In this document: positions 1 to 6,613 of the stretch, piece after piece
Layout of the letters: every line of letters starts with the position of its first letter
Position numbering within the stretch: position 1 is the stretch's first letter
Assembly: GCA_964545925.1 (NCBI GenBank)
Contig: CAZJHM010000011.1
Coordinates: 1 to 18,914 of the forward strand
Origin: CAZJHM01 sp964545925
GTDB taxonomy: Archaea > Iainarchaeota > Iainarchaeia > Iainarchaeales > CAZJHM01
Direction of reading: 5' to 3'
DNA: 18,914 bases
Notes under the pieces: generated by a model
Databases searched by the model: none
What the model was told of the DNA's origin: nothing
What the model saw: only the letters and a program-made list of their open reading frames with translations
Program-made: the position numbers and the translations under genes

Positions 1-1874
1 CCTGGAGTTTTCTCACAAATTTTCCGGAACTCTTCAATTAGTTTTTCATCTATGTCTGTTCCAAGATGTTTTTCAGTTAAAGGATAAGCTGCAATCTTGG
101 CAATTTTTGCCTTGAAGCCTTCGCGAACTAAGGATTTCAAAAGAGCAAACTGATTTATCTGCCAAAGGGGACTATAAACTTGCAATCCAGCTTTCTGAGC
201 TGTTTTTTCAATTCTTTCTCTTTGATAATTAGAATAAGTTGCTCCTGTGATAACTCCCTCAATTCCTTTTTTCTTAGCTTTTTTCATTGCTTTCTCCAAA
301 GCCGACAGTTCCTTTTCTTTTTCTCCTTTTGTTTTCTCTAAAATCAATTCAATCCCAAGAGATTTTACTTGCATCTCTAAGAGTTCTTCAGATGGTTTCT
401 GATACATATAAGAATCAGGATTTTCAGGAATTATTGAAATAGCCAAAGGAACAGAATAATTTCTACTTCTCATTATTTGCATAGATAACATTGAATCTTT
501 ACCTGAACTCATTAAAACAGCAAGTTTTCTTTTGTTAGAAAGAAATTGTTCTAAATATTTTCCCAAGTTCTGTTTTTTCTCAGAAGCAATTTTTTTAAGA
601 ACAGGCATTACCCCACTTCCATATTGGGCTGATTTCTTAAGCGCTCCTCTAATTCCAAACTTTTCTTGGAAAATATCTCTGAGCACAATTTTTCTCTCCG
701 AAGAATCCAATAAAAGAGAAGAATCTAAATTCAAAGCAGATTGAATTAAAGTATAATCTAAATAAGGCAAGCGAATCTCTATATTGTTTAGCATTGAGAT
801 TGTATCATCTCTATACAAGTCATTCTCATATAAGCGGAGAAGATAAGAAATTGATTCTTTGTCTGTATTTTTCAAAGAAAATCTTTGGTAACCTCCAAAA
901 AGCTCATCTGCTCCTAAACCTGAAAACAAAACTTTTATTTTATCTTTTTTTGCTCTCTGGCAAGCTAAATAATTAACTACTCCAACACTAACTTTAACTG
1001 GGTCTGCACTTTCAATTGTTCTAACAACTATTGGAATTGCTTCTTCAATCTCAGAACGGGAGACAGGAACTCTTTTTATTTTTATTCCATTTTTTTCTAA
1101 AAACTCTATACTAGGAATATCTTTTGCTTTTTCTTCAGCATGAACAAAATAATTATTTTTACTATGAGAAAAAAATGCAAGAAGAGAAGAGTCAATTCCT
1201 CCTGAAACTAAAACTCCAAACTTAACACTAGGAATTCTTTTTTCAACTGATTTTTCCAAAACTTTTTCAATCATATCTTTTGCTATCCCTCTATTTTCAA
1301 TATTCTTTGTTTTCCTGAAAAATTCTCTGTCTTGAAATTCCAATTTTCCAGTTTTCAAGTCATAAGAAAGAATTTGTCTTGGGTTTAATTCTATTCCTGA
1401 AATAACTTTGTTCTCAGAAGCAAACTGAAAACCTTTATTTTTTTTATAAAACAAAGGACGCTCTCCTATTATATCTCTACCTAAGTAAATTTTATCATTA
1501 AGAAAATAAGCAAAAGAATAAACTCCATCTAACTCCTGCAAACAAGACAAACCTTTTTTTTCAATCAATTGGAAAAATAAGTGAGCATCATTTTTAACTT
1601 TCAATTTGTGTTTTTTTGCTAAATCTTTCCAATTATAAATTTCACAATTAGTCAAAAAAATTCCTTTTCCTTTGAAAGGTTGTTTCTGATTACCAACAAC
1701 TGAATGAAGATAATGAACTAAAACCCAATCTTTGAATTTCAGTTTCAAATTTTCAGGTTTCTTAGAAAATCCTTTGGAAATATCACTAATAAATCCTGCT
1801 CCATCTTTTCCTCTATTCCTCACTAATTCAAGATTGCTGACACCTAAACCAAATGAACCATATATAAAGCACAT
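1..1874 (-). CDS. Asparagine-synthetase-like protein fused to a DPH6 (diphthine-ammonia ligase) domain, 3' end cut off
   Basis: Reading frame open from the ATG at 1874 to the window edge (624 residues seen). Residues 1-200 form a class II glutamine amidotransferase domain: Met1-Cys2, an RG-x-D motif, NCEIYN at 76-81. Residues about 210-440 form the AsnB synthetase domain with PP-loop SGGIDSS at 224-230, SGLGADE at 318-324 and a late RLPYLD. Residues from about 450 form a second ATP-pyrophosphatase domain with SSGKDS at 456-461, then SYMYQ, YSNYQRERIE, SPLWQ and EKHLGTDID; these match DPH6, which amidates diphthine on EF-2. The EGGEYET motif expected next is off the edge. Odd points: against E. 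coli AsnB, the glutamine-binding Arg49 aligns with Leu56, the oxyanion Gly75 with Cys77, and Glu348 with Leu320, resembling ASNSD1-type relatives more than true asparagine synthetase. The start is chosen because Cys must follow Met; a TTAAAAAA box lies about 24 bases upstream. Asparagine synthesis is doubtful; the DPH6 role is the firmer call. Confidence 0.88.
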   Translation of the reverse strand, partial: MCFIYGSFGLGVSNLELVRNRGKDGAGFISDISKGFSKKPENLKLKFKDWVLVHYLHSVVGNQKQPFKGKGIFLTNCEIYNWKDLAKKHKLKVKNDAHLFFQLIEKKGLSCLQELDGVYSFAYFLNDKIYLGRDIIGERPLFYKKNKGFQFASENKVISGIELNPRQILSYDLKTGKLEFQDREFFRKTKNIENRGIAKDMIEKVLEKSVEKRIPSVKFGVLVSGGIDSSLLAFFSHSKNNYFVHAEEKAKDIPSIEFLEKNGIKIKRVPVSRSEIEEAIPIVVRTIESADPVKVSVGVVNYLACQRAKKDKIKVLFSGLGADELFGGYQRFSLKNTDKESISYLLRLYENDLYRDDTISMLNNIEIRLPYLDYTLIQSALNLDSSLLLDSSERKIVLRDIFQEKFGIRGALKKSAQYGSGVMPVLKKIASEKKQNLGKYLEQFLSNKRKLAVLMSSGKDSMLSMQIMRSRNYSVPLAISIIPENPDSYMYQKPSEELLEMQVKSLGIELILEKTKGEKEKELSALEKAMKKAKKKGIEGVITGATYSNYQRERIEKTAQKAGLQVYSPLWQINQFALLKSLVREGFKAKIAKIAAYPLTEKHLGTDIDEKLIEEFRKICEKTP

Positions 1875-2013
1875 AATAGATTCCTTGCTCCTAAGTTTTT
1901 TAACCCTTCCACTGGCACTTTCCTCTCTAAAAAAATAGTTATTATTTAAATTCCTAATCAAAAATACAAACAAGGTAGTGAAAAAGTAATGATTAAAAGA
2001 AGTTCGGAGGGAG

Positions 2014-2022
2014 ATATATATA
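2014..2022 (+). promoter_or_regulatory. Putative TATA box for the toxin-antitoxin-like pair
   Basis: ATATATATA lies 16 bases before the ATG at 2038, preceded by a purine-rich stretch that could serve as a BRE. The spacing would put transcription start close to the first codon, so the first gene would be leaderless. This is inferred from position and composition only. Confidence 0.35.
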
Positions 2023-2037
2023 GAAGTTTATTGGACT

Positions 2038-2259
2038 ATGCATGCTAAAGAAAGGTTCTTTGAACGCACCCTTAAATATAACATAAATTACGAAGAAATA
2101 GAAAAAAAAATAAGAAAACAAGAATTGAGGGAAAGACAAAAAAATGGAACAATAAAAACAATATTTCAAATAAATCAAAAAATATTTATAGTAATAAAAG
2201 AGGAGACAAAAAAATGGATAAAAGTAATAAGCATATGGGAAGCAAACGAAATGAAATAG
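2038..2259 (+). CDS. Small DUF4258-like protein, candidate toxin of a type II module
   Basis: A 73-residue basic protein. It begins with HAKERFFER, the 'H-A-x-x-R-x-x-E-R' signature seen at the start of DUF4258 proteins, and ends in a strand-rich segment (IFIVIKEETKKWIKVISIW) like the closing beta hairpin of that family. DUF4258 proteins are small RelE/BrnT-like folds often found next to YgiT/MqsA-type zinc-finger antitoxins, which is the arrangement here: the next gene starts 46 bases before this one ends, in another frame. Only one in-frame ATG is available for the start. A toxin role, presumably RNA cleavage or ribosome inhibition, is inferred from context; no catalytic residue can be assigned with certainty. 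Alternative: an uncharacterised small regulator co-expressed with the DNA-binding partner. Confidence 0.6.
   Translation: MHAKERFFERTLKYNINYEEIEKKIRKQELRERQKNGTIKTIFQINQKIFIVIKEETKKWIKVISIWEANEMK
2201..2205 (+). promoter_or_regulatory. Shine-Dalgarno site setting the antitoxin start
   Basis: AGGAG sits 8 bases before the ATG at 2214, inside the upstream coding region. It favours 2214 over the in-frame ATG at 2235 and implies that the second gene is translated from within the first gene's message. Confidence 0.55.
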
Positions 2260-2573
2260 TTTGTCCTTTTTGTAAAGGAAATGCTAAACTAGTAAAAAAA
2301 GATATAAATCTCTTAGATGGAAAAATAATACTTAAAAAAGAGCCTTATTATAAATGCAATAAATGTAAAGAAGAGTTTGTAACAAGCAAACAAATGAAAG
2401 AAACAGAAAAACAAATTAACAAATTCTATATAGATAGACCAATTATATCAACTGGAAGAAGTTTAGCAATAACCATTCCGACAGATATTGCAAAATTCTA
2501 TAATTTAAAAAAAGGGGAAATTGCACAATTGATACCAGAAGATAACAATACTTTGAAAATTAAACTCAAATAA
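2214..2573 (+). CDS. Zinc-finger plus AbrB-domain protein, candidate antitoxin
   Basis: A 119-residue two-domain protein. Residues about 15-60 carry CPFC and YYKCNKCKEEF, a four-cysteine zinc ribbon of the YgiT/MqsA N-terminal type. Residues about 75-119 carry RPIISTGRSLAITIP followed by KFYNLKKGEIAQLIPE, the swapped-hairpin AbrB/SpoVT DNA-binding fold common in archaeal antitoxins. In MqsA the zinc domain binds toxin and the C-terminal part (there an Xre HTH) binds DNA; here AbrB replaces the HTH. It overlaps the upstream DUF4258-like gene by 46 bases and has its own Shine-Dalgarno, the usual layout of a co-regulated pair. Autoregulation of the promoter near 2014 is likely but inferred. Confidence is high for the domains, moderate for the antitoxin role. 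Confidence 0.75.
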   Translation: MDKSNKHMGSKRNEIVCPFCKGNAKLVKKDINLLDGKIILKKEPYYKCNKCKEEFVTSKQMKETEKQINKFYIDRPIISTGRSLAITIPTDIAKFYNLKKGEIAQLIPEDNNTLKIKLK

Positions 2574-2576
2574 CTA

Positions 2577-2587
2577 TTTATTTAAAA
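2577..2587 (+). promoter_or_regulatory. Putative TATA box of taw1
   Basis: TTTATTTAAAA is centred about 26 bases before the ATG at 2609, the distance expected for a leaderless archaeal transcript. It starts immediately after the stop codon of the preceding gene, so taw1 appears to have its own promoter. Confidence 0.45.
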
Positions 2588-2608
2588 CATATCTTTCTCT
2601 TCTATAGT

Positions 2609-3697
2609 ATGGATAAGGAATACAAAAAGCTCTTGGAAAAACAGCATTATGGGATTGTCGGAGAACATTCAACAGTTGAAATCTGCGGATGGACAAAAAA
2701 ATCTTTGCAAGGAAAAGGAACTTGCTATAAACAAAGATTTTATGGAATAAATTGCCATAGATGTGTGCAAATGTCTCCTTGTGTAATTTGCGACCAAAAG
2801 TGTGTTTTTTGTTGGAGAGCAAATGAACATTTTTCTCATAAAGAAACAGAAGACAATTGGGAAAAACCATTTAGTATAATCAAAGGAATTATCTTTGAAC
2901 ACTTAAAAAAAATCTCAGGTTTCAAATCATATGTTGGAAAAAAATTCACAGAAGCTTTAATTCCAAAACATTTTGCAATCTCTTTAACTGGTGAACCAAC
3001 TCTTTATCCTTATTTATCTGAAATGATTGAACTTCTACATAAAATGAAAATAAGCACATTCTTAGTAACCAACTCCCTTCATCCAGAAGTCTTGGAAAAA
3101 CTATGGAAAGATGGAAATTTACCAACTCAATTATATCTTTCAATTGAAGCTGGAAATCCAGAAGATTGGAAAAGAATAGATATTCCTTCACTACCAGACT
3201 ACTGGGAAAGAGTCAAGAAATCTATTGAACTATTAAAAAAAATACCTTGCAGAAAAACAGTTCGCATAACTTTAATTAAAGGATTAAATGATTCAAAAGT
3301 AGAAGATTTTGCTGAATTATTAAAAGATATACCTGACTTAATGATTGAATTTAAATCCTATATGCATATTGGATATTCAAGAAAACGCTTAACAGAAAAT
3401 CATATGTTATCTCACTTTGAAGTTTTAAATTTCTCTAAAAAATTAGCTAAACTCTTAAAATTCAAAGTTAGTGGACAACAAGAAGCCTCAAGAGTTGTTT
3501 TAATTTCCAAAGACAAAAAGAATTTGAAAATTCCATTTAAAGAATTCTTTGCTGAAACATTCAAGAAAAAGAAATGGACTAAAAAAGAACATTTAGATTT
3601 ATTAAAAGAAGTTTATGGAGCTTCAGACTTTGGTTTGAAAAAACAGGGAAAAACACTTTTTAAATTAGTTACTGAACTGGAAGAAAAACAGTGGTAA
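2609..3697 (+). CDS. taw1: tRNA 4-demethylwyosine synthase, radical SAM enzyme
   Basis: A 362-residue protein matching archaeal Taw1/TYW1 along its length. It converts N1-methylguanosine at position 37 of tRNA-Phe to the tricyclic 4-demethylwyosine (imG-14), using pyruvate and SAM. The radical-SAM cluster motif is C61-x3-C65-x2-C68. Three further cysteines, C26, C39 and C52, match the second [4Fe-4S] cluster ligands described for the family, and K41 lies where the pyruvate Schiff-base lysine is proposed. SLTGEPTLYP (about 125-134) is the GEP SAM-binding region and SIEAGNPEDW follows. The C-terminal signature FKSYMHIGYSRKRL is also typical. Length is normal, with no flavodoxin domain, as in archaeal rather than eukaryotic forms. 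Wyosine bases of this kind occur in archaea and eukaryotes, which supports an archaeal host. Confidence 0.95.
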   Translation: MDKEYKKLLEKQHYGIVGEHSTVEICGWTKKSLQGKGTCYKQRFYGINCHRCVQMSPCVICDQKCVFCWRANEHFSHKETEDNWEKPFSIIKGIIFEHLKKISGFKSYVGKKFTEALIPKHFAISLTGEPTLYPYLSEMIELLHKMKISTFLVTNSLHPEVLEKLWKDGNLPTQLYLSIEAGNPEDWKRIDIPSLPDYWERVKKSIELLKKIPCRKTVRITLIKGLNDSKVEDFAELLKDIPDLMIEFKSYMHIGYSRKRLTENHMLSHFEVLNFSKKLAKLLKFKVSGQQEASRVVLISKDKKNLKIPFKEFFAETFKKKKWTKKEHLDLLKEVYGASDFGLKKQGKTLFKLVTELEEKQW

Positions 3698-3730
3698 TAT
3701 TTTAAATCTTGCTAAATACAAATTCTTTAA

Positions 3731-3803
3731 GCCTTTGTAGTGTAGCGGTCAAGCACTCCAGCCTCTCACGCTGGCAGCTCGGGTTCGAATCCCGGCAAAG
3801 GCA
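3731..3803 (+). tRNA. tRNA-Glu (CTC)
   Basis: Cloverleaf with acceptor GCCTTTG/CAAAGGC, D-stem GTGT/GCAC, anticodon stem CCAGC/GCTGG and loop CTCTCAC giving anticodon CTC, and a T-arm with standard loop TTCGAAT. Discriminator base is A. No intron and no encoded CCA. It starts 33 bases after taw1 and ends 5 bases before the N run. Confidence 0.95.
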
Positions 3804-3807
3804 CTGA

Positions 3808-3907
3808 NNNNNNNNNNNNNNNNNNNNNNNNNNNNNNNNNNNNNNNNNNNNNNNNNNNNNNNNNNNNNNNNNNNNNNNNNNNNNNNNNNNNNNNNNNNNN
3901 NNNNNNN
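3808..3907. other. Assembly gap (100 N)
   Basis: Exactly 100 N in a row, the usual placeholder for a scaffold gap of unknown length. It abuts a hairpin-rich dispersed repeat that occurs again near 8363-8493, which probably caused the assembly to break. The true distance between tRNA-Glu and the sequence to the right is unknown, and genes could be missing here. Confidence 0.98.
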
Positions 3908-4075
3908 AACTTTTTAAAAAAAAAGTTTCATCAAAAAACTTTTAGAAAAAAAAATCAAGTAAATGAACTTTTTTAAAAAAAGTTCAATCAGAAAGAAGCC
4001 TTCGGCTTAGGATTTTTTCTTTGAAAAGAAAAATTCAAGTAAAAGAAACTTGCCAAGGGTTTTTTCAAAAACCAA
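3908..4075 (+). repeat. Dispersed hairpin repeat, copy A (5' end lost in gap)
   Basis: Non-coding, built of several inverted repeats. 3908-3943 holds an ACTTTTT/AAAAAGT stem followed by TTTCATCAAAAAAC. 3965-3985 is a near-perfect palindrome with arms GAACTTTTTT and AAAAAAGTTC. A small AAGCC/GGCTT stem follows near 3996-4008. 4012-4075 holds ATTTTTTCTTT and a complementary arm, then TCAAGTAAAAGAAACTT and a CCAAGGG-T6 stretch. The first and last blocks recur in reverse orientation at 8459-8493 and 8363-8429. The rest of 3908-4101 holds no gene that I can support. Confidence 0.75.
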
Positions 4076-4101
4076 ATCTAAAAAACCGTTTTGGGAAAAA
4101 A

Positions 4102-4761
4102 TCAGAAATCAAGCTTTTTCAAAACAGAAGGAAGTTCATTCATATTTTTTATAATATATTTGGCTCCTGCTTTCTTGAATTCTGAAGAACTAGCAACTCC
4201 TGTTGTCACACAAACACAAACAACACTGTTTTCTTCAGCTGCTTTCAAATCCTCTAATGTGTCTCCAACAATAATTAATTGCCCTCTGGCTTTTATTTTA
4301 GCTTTATAAACAAGCTGACTTCTTCTAACTATTTCTTTTTCTGAAAAATAAGCAACAGAAAATGATTTAGACAATCCTGAATTTTTCAAAAGAAGTTTTC
4401 CTAAAACAGGAATATTTCCAGTTAAAACTCCTAATTTATAATTCTTAGAAAGTTTTGAAATTGCAGAACTAACTCCTGGTAAAACTTTAATTTTTAATTT
4501 TCCAGATTCAAGTCCTTCTCTCAAATATTTAATATGCATTAATTGAAGGTCCCAATCTCTTCTTTCAGTATTAAAAACATAACTTGAAAGTTTTTTGAAA
4601 AAAGTTCCGGAAGTTAAGCCGAAGTAAGAAGCTACTTTTTTACGATTTGCTTTAAAATTATATTCTTTCAAAAGGTATTCCTGAATAGCATCTGCATGAA
4701 CATCTACTGTATTCAAGAGAGTTCCATCTATATCAAAAAAAATCCATTTTTCAGAAGGCAT
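4102..4761 (-). CDS. HAD-superfamily phosphatase, phosphoglycolate-phosphatase-like
   Basis: A 219-residue soluble protein with the HAD motifs in order: DIDGTL at 10-15 (nucleophile Asp10, acid/base Asp12), motif II Thr114 in GVLTGN, a motif III lysine probably at 153 or nearby, and motif IV GDTLEDLKAA with Asp167 and Asp171. The alpha-helical cap inserted between motifs I and II (about 17-95) places it in subfamily I, like phosphoglycolate phosphatases and beta-phosphoglucomutases. The substrate cannot be read from the sequence; small phosphorylated metabolites are typical. It is a single gene on the minus strand, divergent from tRNA-Tyr and running towards the repeat and gap. The next genes on the same strand are far off, so there is no operon evidence. 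Confidence 0.85.
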   Translation of the reverse strand: MPSEKWIFFDIDGTLLNTVDVHADAIQEYLLKEYNFKANRKKVASYFGLTSGTFFKKLSSYVFNTERRDWDLQLMHIKYLREGLESGKLKIKVLPGVSSAISKLSKNYKLGVLTGNIPVLGKLLLKNSGLSKSFSVAYFSEKEIVRRSQLVYKAKIKARGQLIIVGDTLEDLKAAEENSVVCVCVTTGVASSSEFKKAGAKYIIKNMNELPSVLKKLDF

Positions 4762-4818
4762 CAGAAAGAAAAAGGAAAGAAACCTTTTAAAACCAATCTG
4801 CCTTGTTAATATATACGG

Positions 4819-4929
4819 CCCTCCTTAGCTTAGCCAGTTAGAGCGCGCGGCTGTAGATTCAAAGACTTGCTGTTTCAGCAAAAAGAAGCAGCAACCGCGA
4901 GGTCCCCAGTGCAAATCTGGGAGGAGGGA
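4819..4929 (+). tRNA. tRNA-Tyr (GTA) with a 37-nt intron
   Basis: Acceptor CCCTCCT/AGGAGGG has the C1-G72 pair that marks archaeal tRNA-Tyr, with discriminator A. Anticodon stem CGCGG (4846-4850) and CCGCG (4895-4899); anticodon GTA at 4853-4855. The intron is 4857-4893, after position 37, the canonical archaeal site, and folds a TTGCTG/CAGCAA hairpin. T-stem CCCAG/CTGGG. The elbow is unusual: the D-loop lacks the GG pair (A18, G19) and the T-loop reads TGCAAAT, so position 55 is G instead of U. G19 and C56 are kept. A TTTTAAAA box at about 4785 could be the promoter. Confidence 0.93.
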
Positions 4930-4983
4930 TTGTTTCTAAGAAAAAAACAAAACAAATAAATTCTGATTCTGCCTAATAAAAGA

Positions 4984-6060
4984 ATGGAAAAAACAGATGT
5001 GGAAAAGGCTTTGGAACTTTTTAATGGAAACTATCACATAGTCGCACAAATAGCTCCTGCACTGAGAGTGACTGTCGGAGAACTATATAATTATCCAAAA
5101 GGAAAAATAATGACAAAAAAACTAGTTGGAGCATTGAAAGAAGCTGGTTTCAACAAAGTTTTTGATACATCAGTAGCAGCAGATATAGTAACAATAGAAG
5201 AAGGAACTGAATTCTTAAAAAGATATGAAAAAAAAGAAAATCTCCCTTTATTCACTTCTTGTTGCATACAAGCAGTACTTTTTGTAGAAAAAGAATATCC
5301 TGAATATTTCAAAAACTTCTGCACAGTAAAGTCTCCTCAACAAGTAATGGGGACTTTAATAAAAAGTTATTATGCAGAAAAAGAAAAAATTCTAAGAAAC
5401 AAAATAAAAGTAATATCTTTTATGCCTTGCACAGTAAAGAAAAAAGAAGCAGAAAGAGAAGAAATGCAATACAAAAAAGAAAGAGATGTGGATATTGTTT
5501 TAACAACAAATGAATTAAGAGAATTTTTAGAGAAAAGAAATGTGAATTTCAAAAAAGCTAAAAAAATGGAGTTTGATTATCTTTTAGGAGAAGCCTCGGG
5601 GGCAGGGCAAGGATATGGAAAGACAGGAGGAGTAATGGAAGCTTTATTGAGATTTTTAGCAAATCAAGAAGGAATTGAAAAAATTGATTTCAAAGAAATA
5701 AGAGATAAGAAAAAGAAAACAATAGAAATCGGAAAAAGAAAACTGAAAATAGGGATAATACAAGGATTAGAAAATGTAAAGAAAATAATGGAAAATGAAA
5801 GATTCAAAAAATATGATATTATTGAAATGATGTCTTGCAAAGGTGGATGCATAGGAGGCCCTGGACAACCAAAGGCAACAAAAGAAACAATTGAAAAAAG
5901 GAAAAATGCACTTAGAAAAGTAGACAAAACCCAAAAAATAAGAAAAGCATCAGACAACCCAGAAATAAGAATGATATATAGAGATAAACTGCAAAACCCA
6001 GGCTCAAAAAAAGCAATTAAACTTTTGCATGCTAAGAAAACTGAACCATCTGTTTTTTAA
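4984..6060 (+). CDS. Minimal [FeFe]-hydrogenase (H-cluster domain only)
   Basis: A 358-residue protein aligned with the catalytic half of [FeFe]-hydrogenases, which interconvert protons and H2. The opening QIAPALRVTVGE and the region IEEGTEFLKR are typical. All H-cluster ligands are present: TSCC at 91-94 (ligand C94), MPC at 147-149 (C149) followed by conserved Lys, and EMMSCKGGC at 281-289 (C285, C289). SPQQ at 117-120 and KTGGVMEALLR at 213-223 fit as well. The proton path of clostridial CpI (C299, E279, E282, R286) is kept as C93, E73, E76, R80, but Ser319 is Cys113. The C-terminus (about 305-345) keeps the small-subunit-like tail. No N-terminal ferredoxin-type cluster domains are present, so electrons must come from a separate carrier. 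No maturase gene is in the window. H-cluster-only forms are known from DPANN archaea. A leaderless start is plausible (AAATAAAT about 26 bases upstream). Confidence 0.9.
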   Translation: MEKTDVEKALELFNGNYHIVAQIAPALRVTVGELYNYPKGKIMTKKLVGALKEAGFNKVFDTSVAADIVTIEEGTEFLKRYEKKENLPLFTSCCIQAVLFVEKEYPEYFKNFCTVKSPQQVMGTLIKSYYAEKEKILRNKIKVISFMPCTVKKKEAEREEMQYKKERDVDIVLTTNELREFLEKRNVNFKKAKKMEFDYLLGEASGAGQGYGKTGGVMEALLRFLANQEGIEKIDFKEIRDKKKKTIEIGKRKLKIGIIQGLENVKKIMENERFKKYDIIEMMSCKGGCIGGPGQPKATKETIEKRKNALRKVDKTQKIRKASDNPEIRMIYRDKLQNPGSKKAIKLLHAKKTEPSVF

Positions 6061-6135
6061 ACATTAAGAAAGAATATTAAATTAGTCCTTGTCTAATAAA
6101 CAATATCCTTTCTTTTGGAAAAATTAAACCTAAAA

Positions 6136-6243
6136 ATGATCATAATGAAATATATATTTTCTTCAGAATTAGTAACAGAAGGGCATCCTGATAAAATATG
6201 CAACAAAGTAAGTGATTTAAAGAAATATTTGGAAAAAGATTAA
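6136..6243 (+). pseudogene. Relic of the 5' end of a bacterial-type metK (S-adenosylmethionine synthetase)
   Basis: A 35-codon frame whose residues 7-27, from IFSSEL to KICNKVSD, closely resemble the N-terminus of bacterial/eukaryotic MetK (consensus F-T-S-E-S-V-x-E-G-H-P-D-K), including the ATP-binding GHPDK motif. After KVSD the similarity stops and the frame ends at TAA 6241-6243; intact MetK is close to 400 residues. No further MetK pieces are seen downstream. The archaeal-type enzyme has a different sequence in this region, so this remnant probably derives from a transferred bacterial-type gene later lost by deletion. Whether the 35-residue peptide is still made is unknown. Confidence 0.65.
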
Positions 6244-6244
6244 T

Positions 6245-6613
6245 ATGATAATGAAAAGAAAACCTGATAAAAATAAAGGAAAAAGAGTAAGGACAATAAC
6301 AATAGAGAACAGCCCAAAAGTCAGGGCTTTGATTACAAAAGTAAGAAACAATGTTGCAAATTTTTTGTCAAAAAAAATAGAAATGTTATCACAAATATAT
6401 ATTGAAACTAAAGGAAACAAAAATAAATTTTATGAAGAATGTAGGCGAAGAAAATTTAATAAAACAGAAATGATTGCTGCAGAATTTTTCAGATTACAAG
6501 CTAAAAAAATGGATGCTGGAAAAAAGATAGAAAATGGATTGCAAAGTTTAATTGAAGCTATTATAAATATTGATGCTCTAACAGAAAATAAGAATGATTA
6601 CACAGACAATTAA
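6245..6613 (+). CDS. Unrecognised 122-residue basic protein
   Basis: I do not recognise this family. The start is either 6245 or 6251, both in frame. Residues 1-20 are very basic (MKRKPDKNKGKRVR), the rest is predicted mostly helical, and there are no membrane segments, signal peptide or cysteine clusters beyond a single ECRRRKF. It begins one base after the stop of the metK relic and its last four bases overlap the 3' end of the convergent HAD-YvcK gene. Base composition matches its neighbours. The basic N-terminus could suit a nucleic-acid binder, but nothing specific supports that. It might have formed after the deletion that destroyed metK. Confidence 0.5.
   Translation: MIMKRKPDKNKGKRVRTITIENSPKVRALITKVRNNVANFLSKKIEMLSQIYIETKGNKNKFYEECRRRKFNKTEMIAAEFFRLQAKKMDAGKKIENGLQSLIEAIINIDALTENKNDYTDN

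Noticed and set aside
2574..2902. Minus-strand open frames inside taw1
   Set aside because: Shadows of a strongly supported plus-strand gene; no family resemblance and no start signals.
3908..4075. Insertion sequence or CRISPR array
   Set aside because: No transposase frame, and the repeated blocks are inverted and irregular instead of equal direct repeats with spacers.
4091..4309. A 72-codon plus-strand frame opposite the HAD phosphatase gene
   Set aside because: It lies antisense to the conserved HAD motif IV region and looks like a compositional shadow.
6245..6613. Continuation of the metK relic in another frame
   Set aside because: The translation shows none of the later MetK motifs and its composition is unlike MetK.
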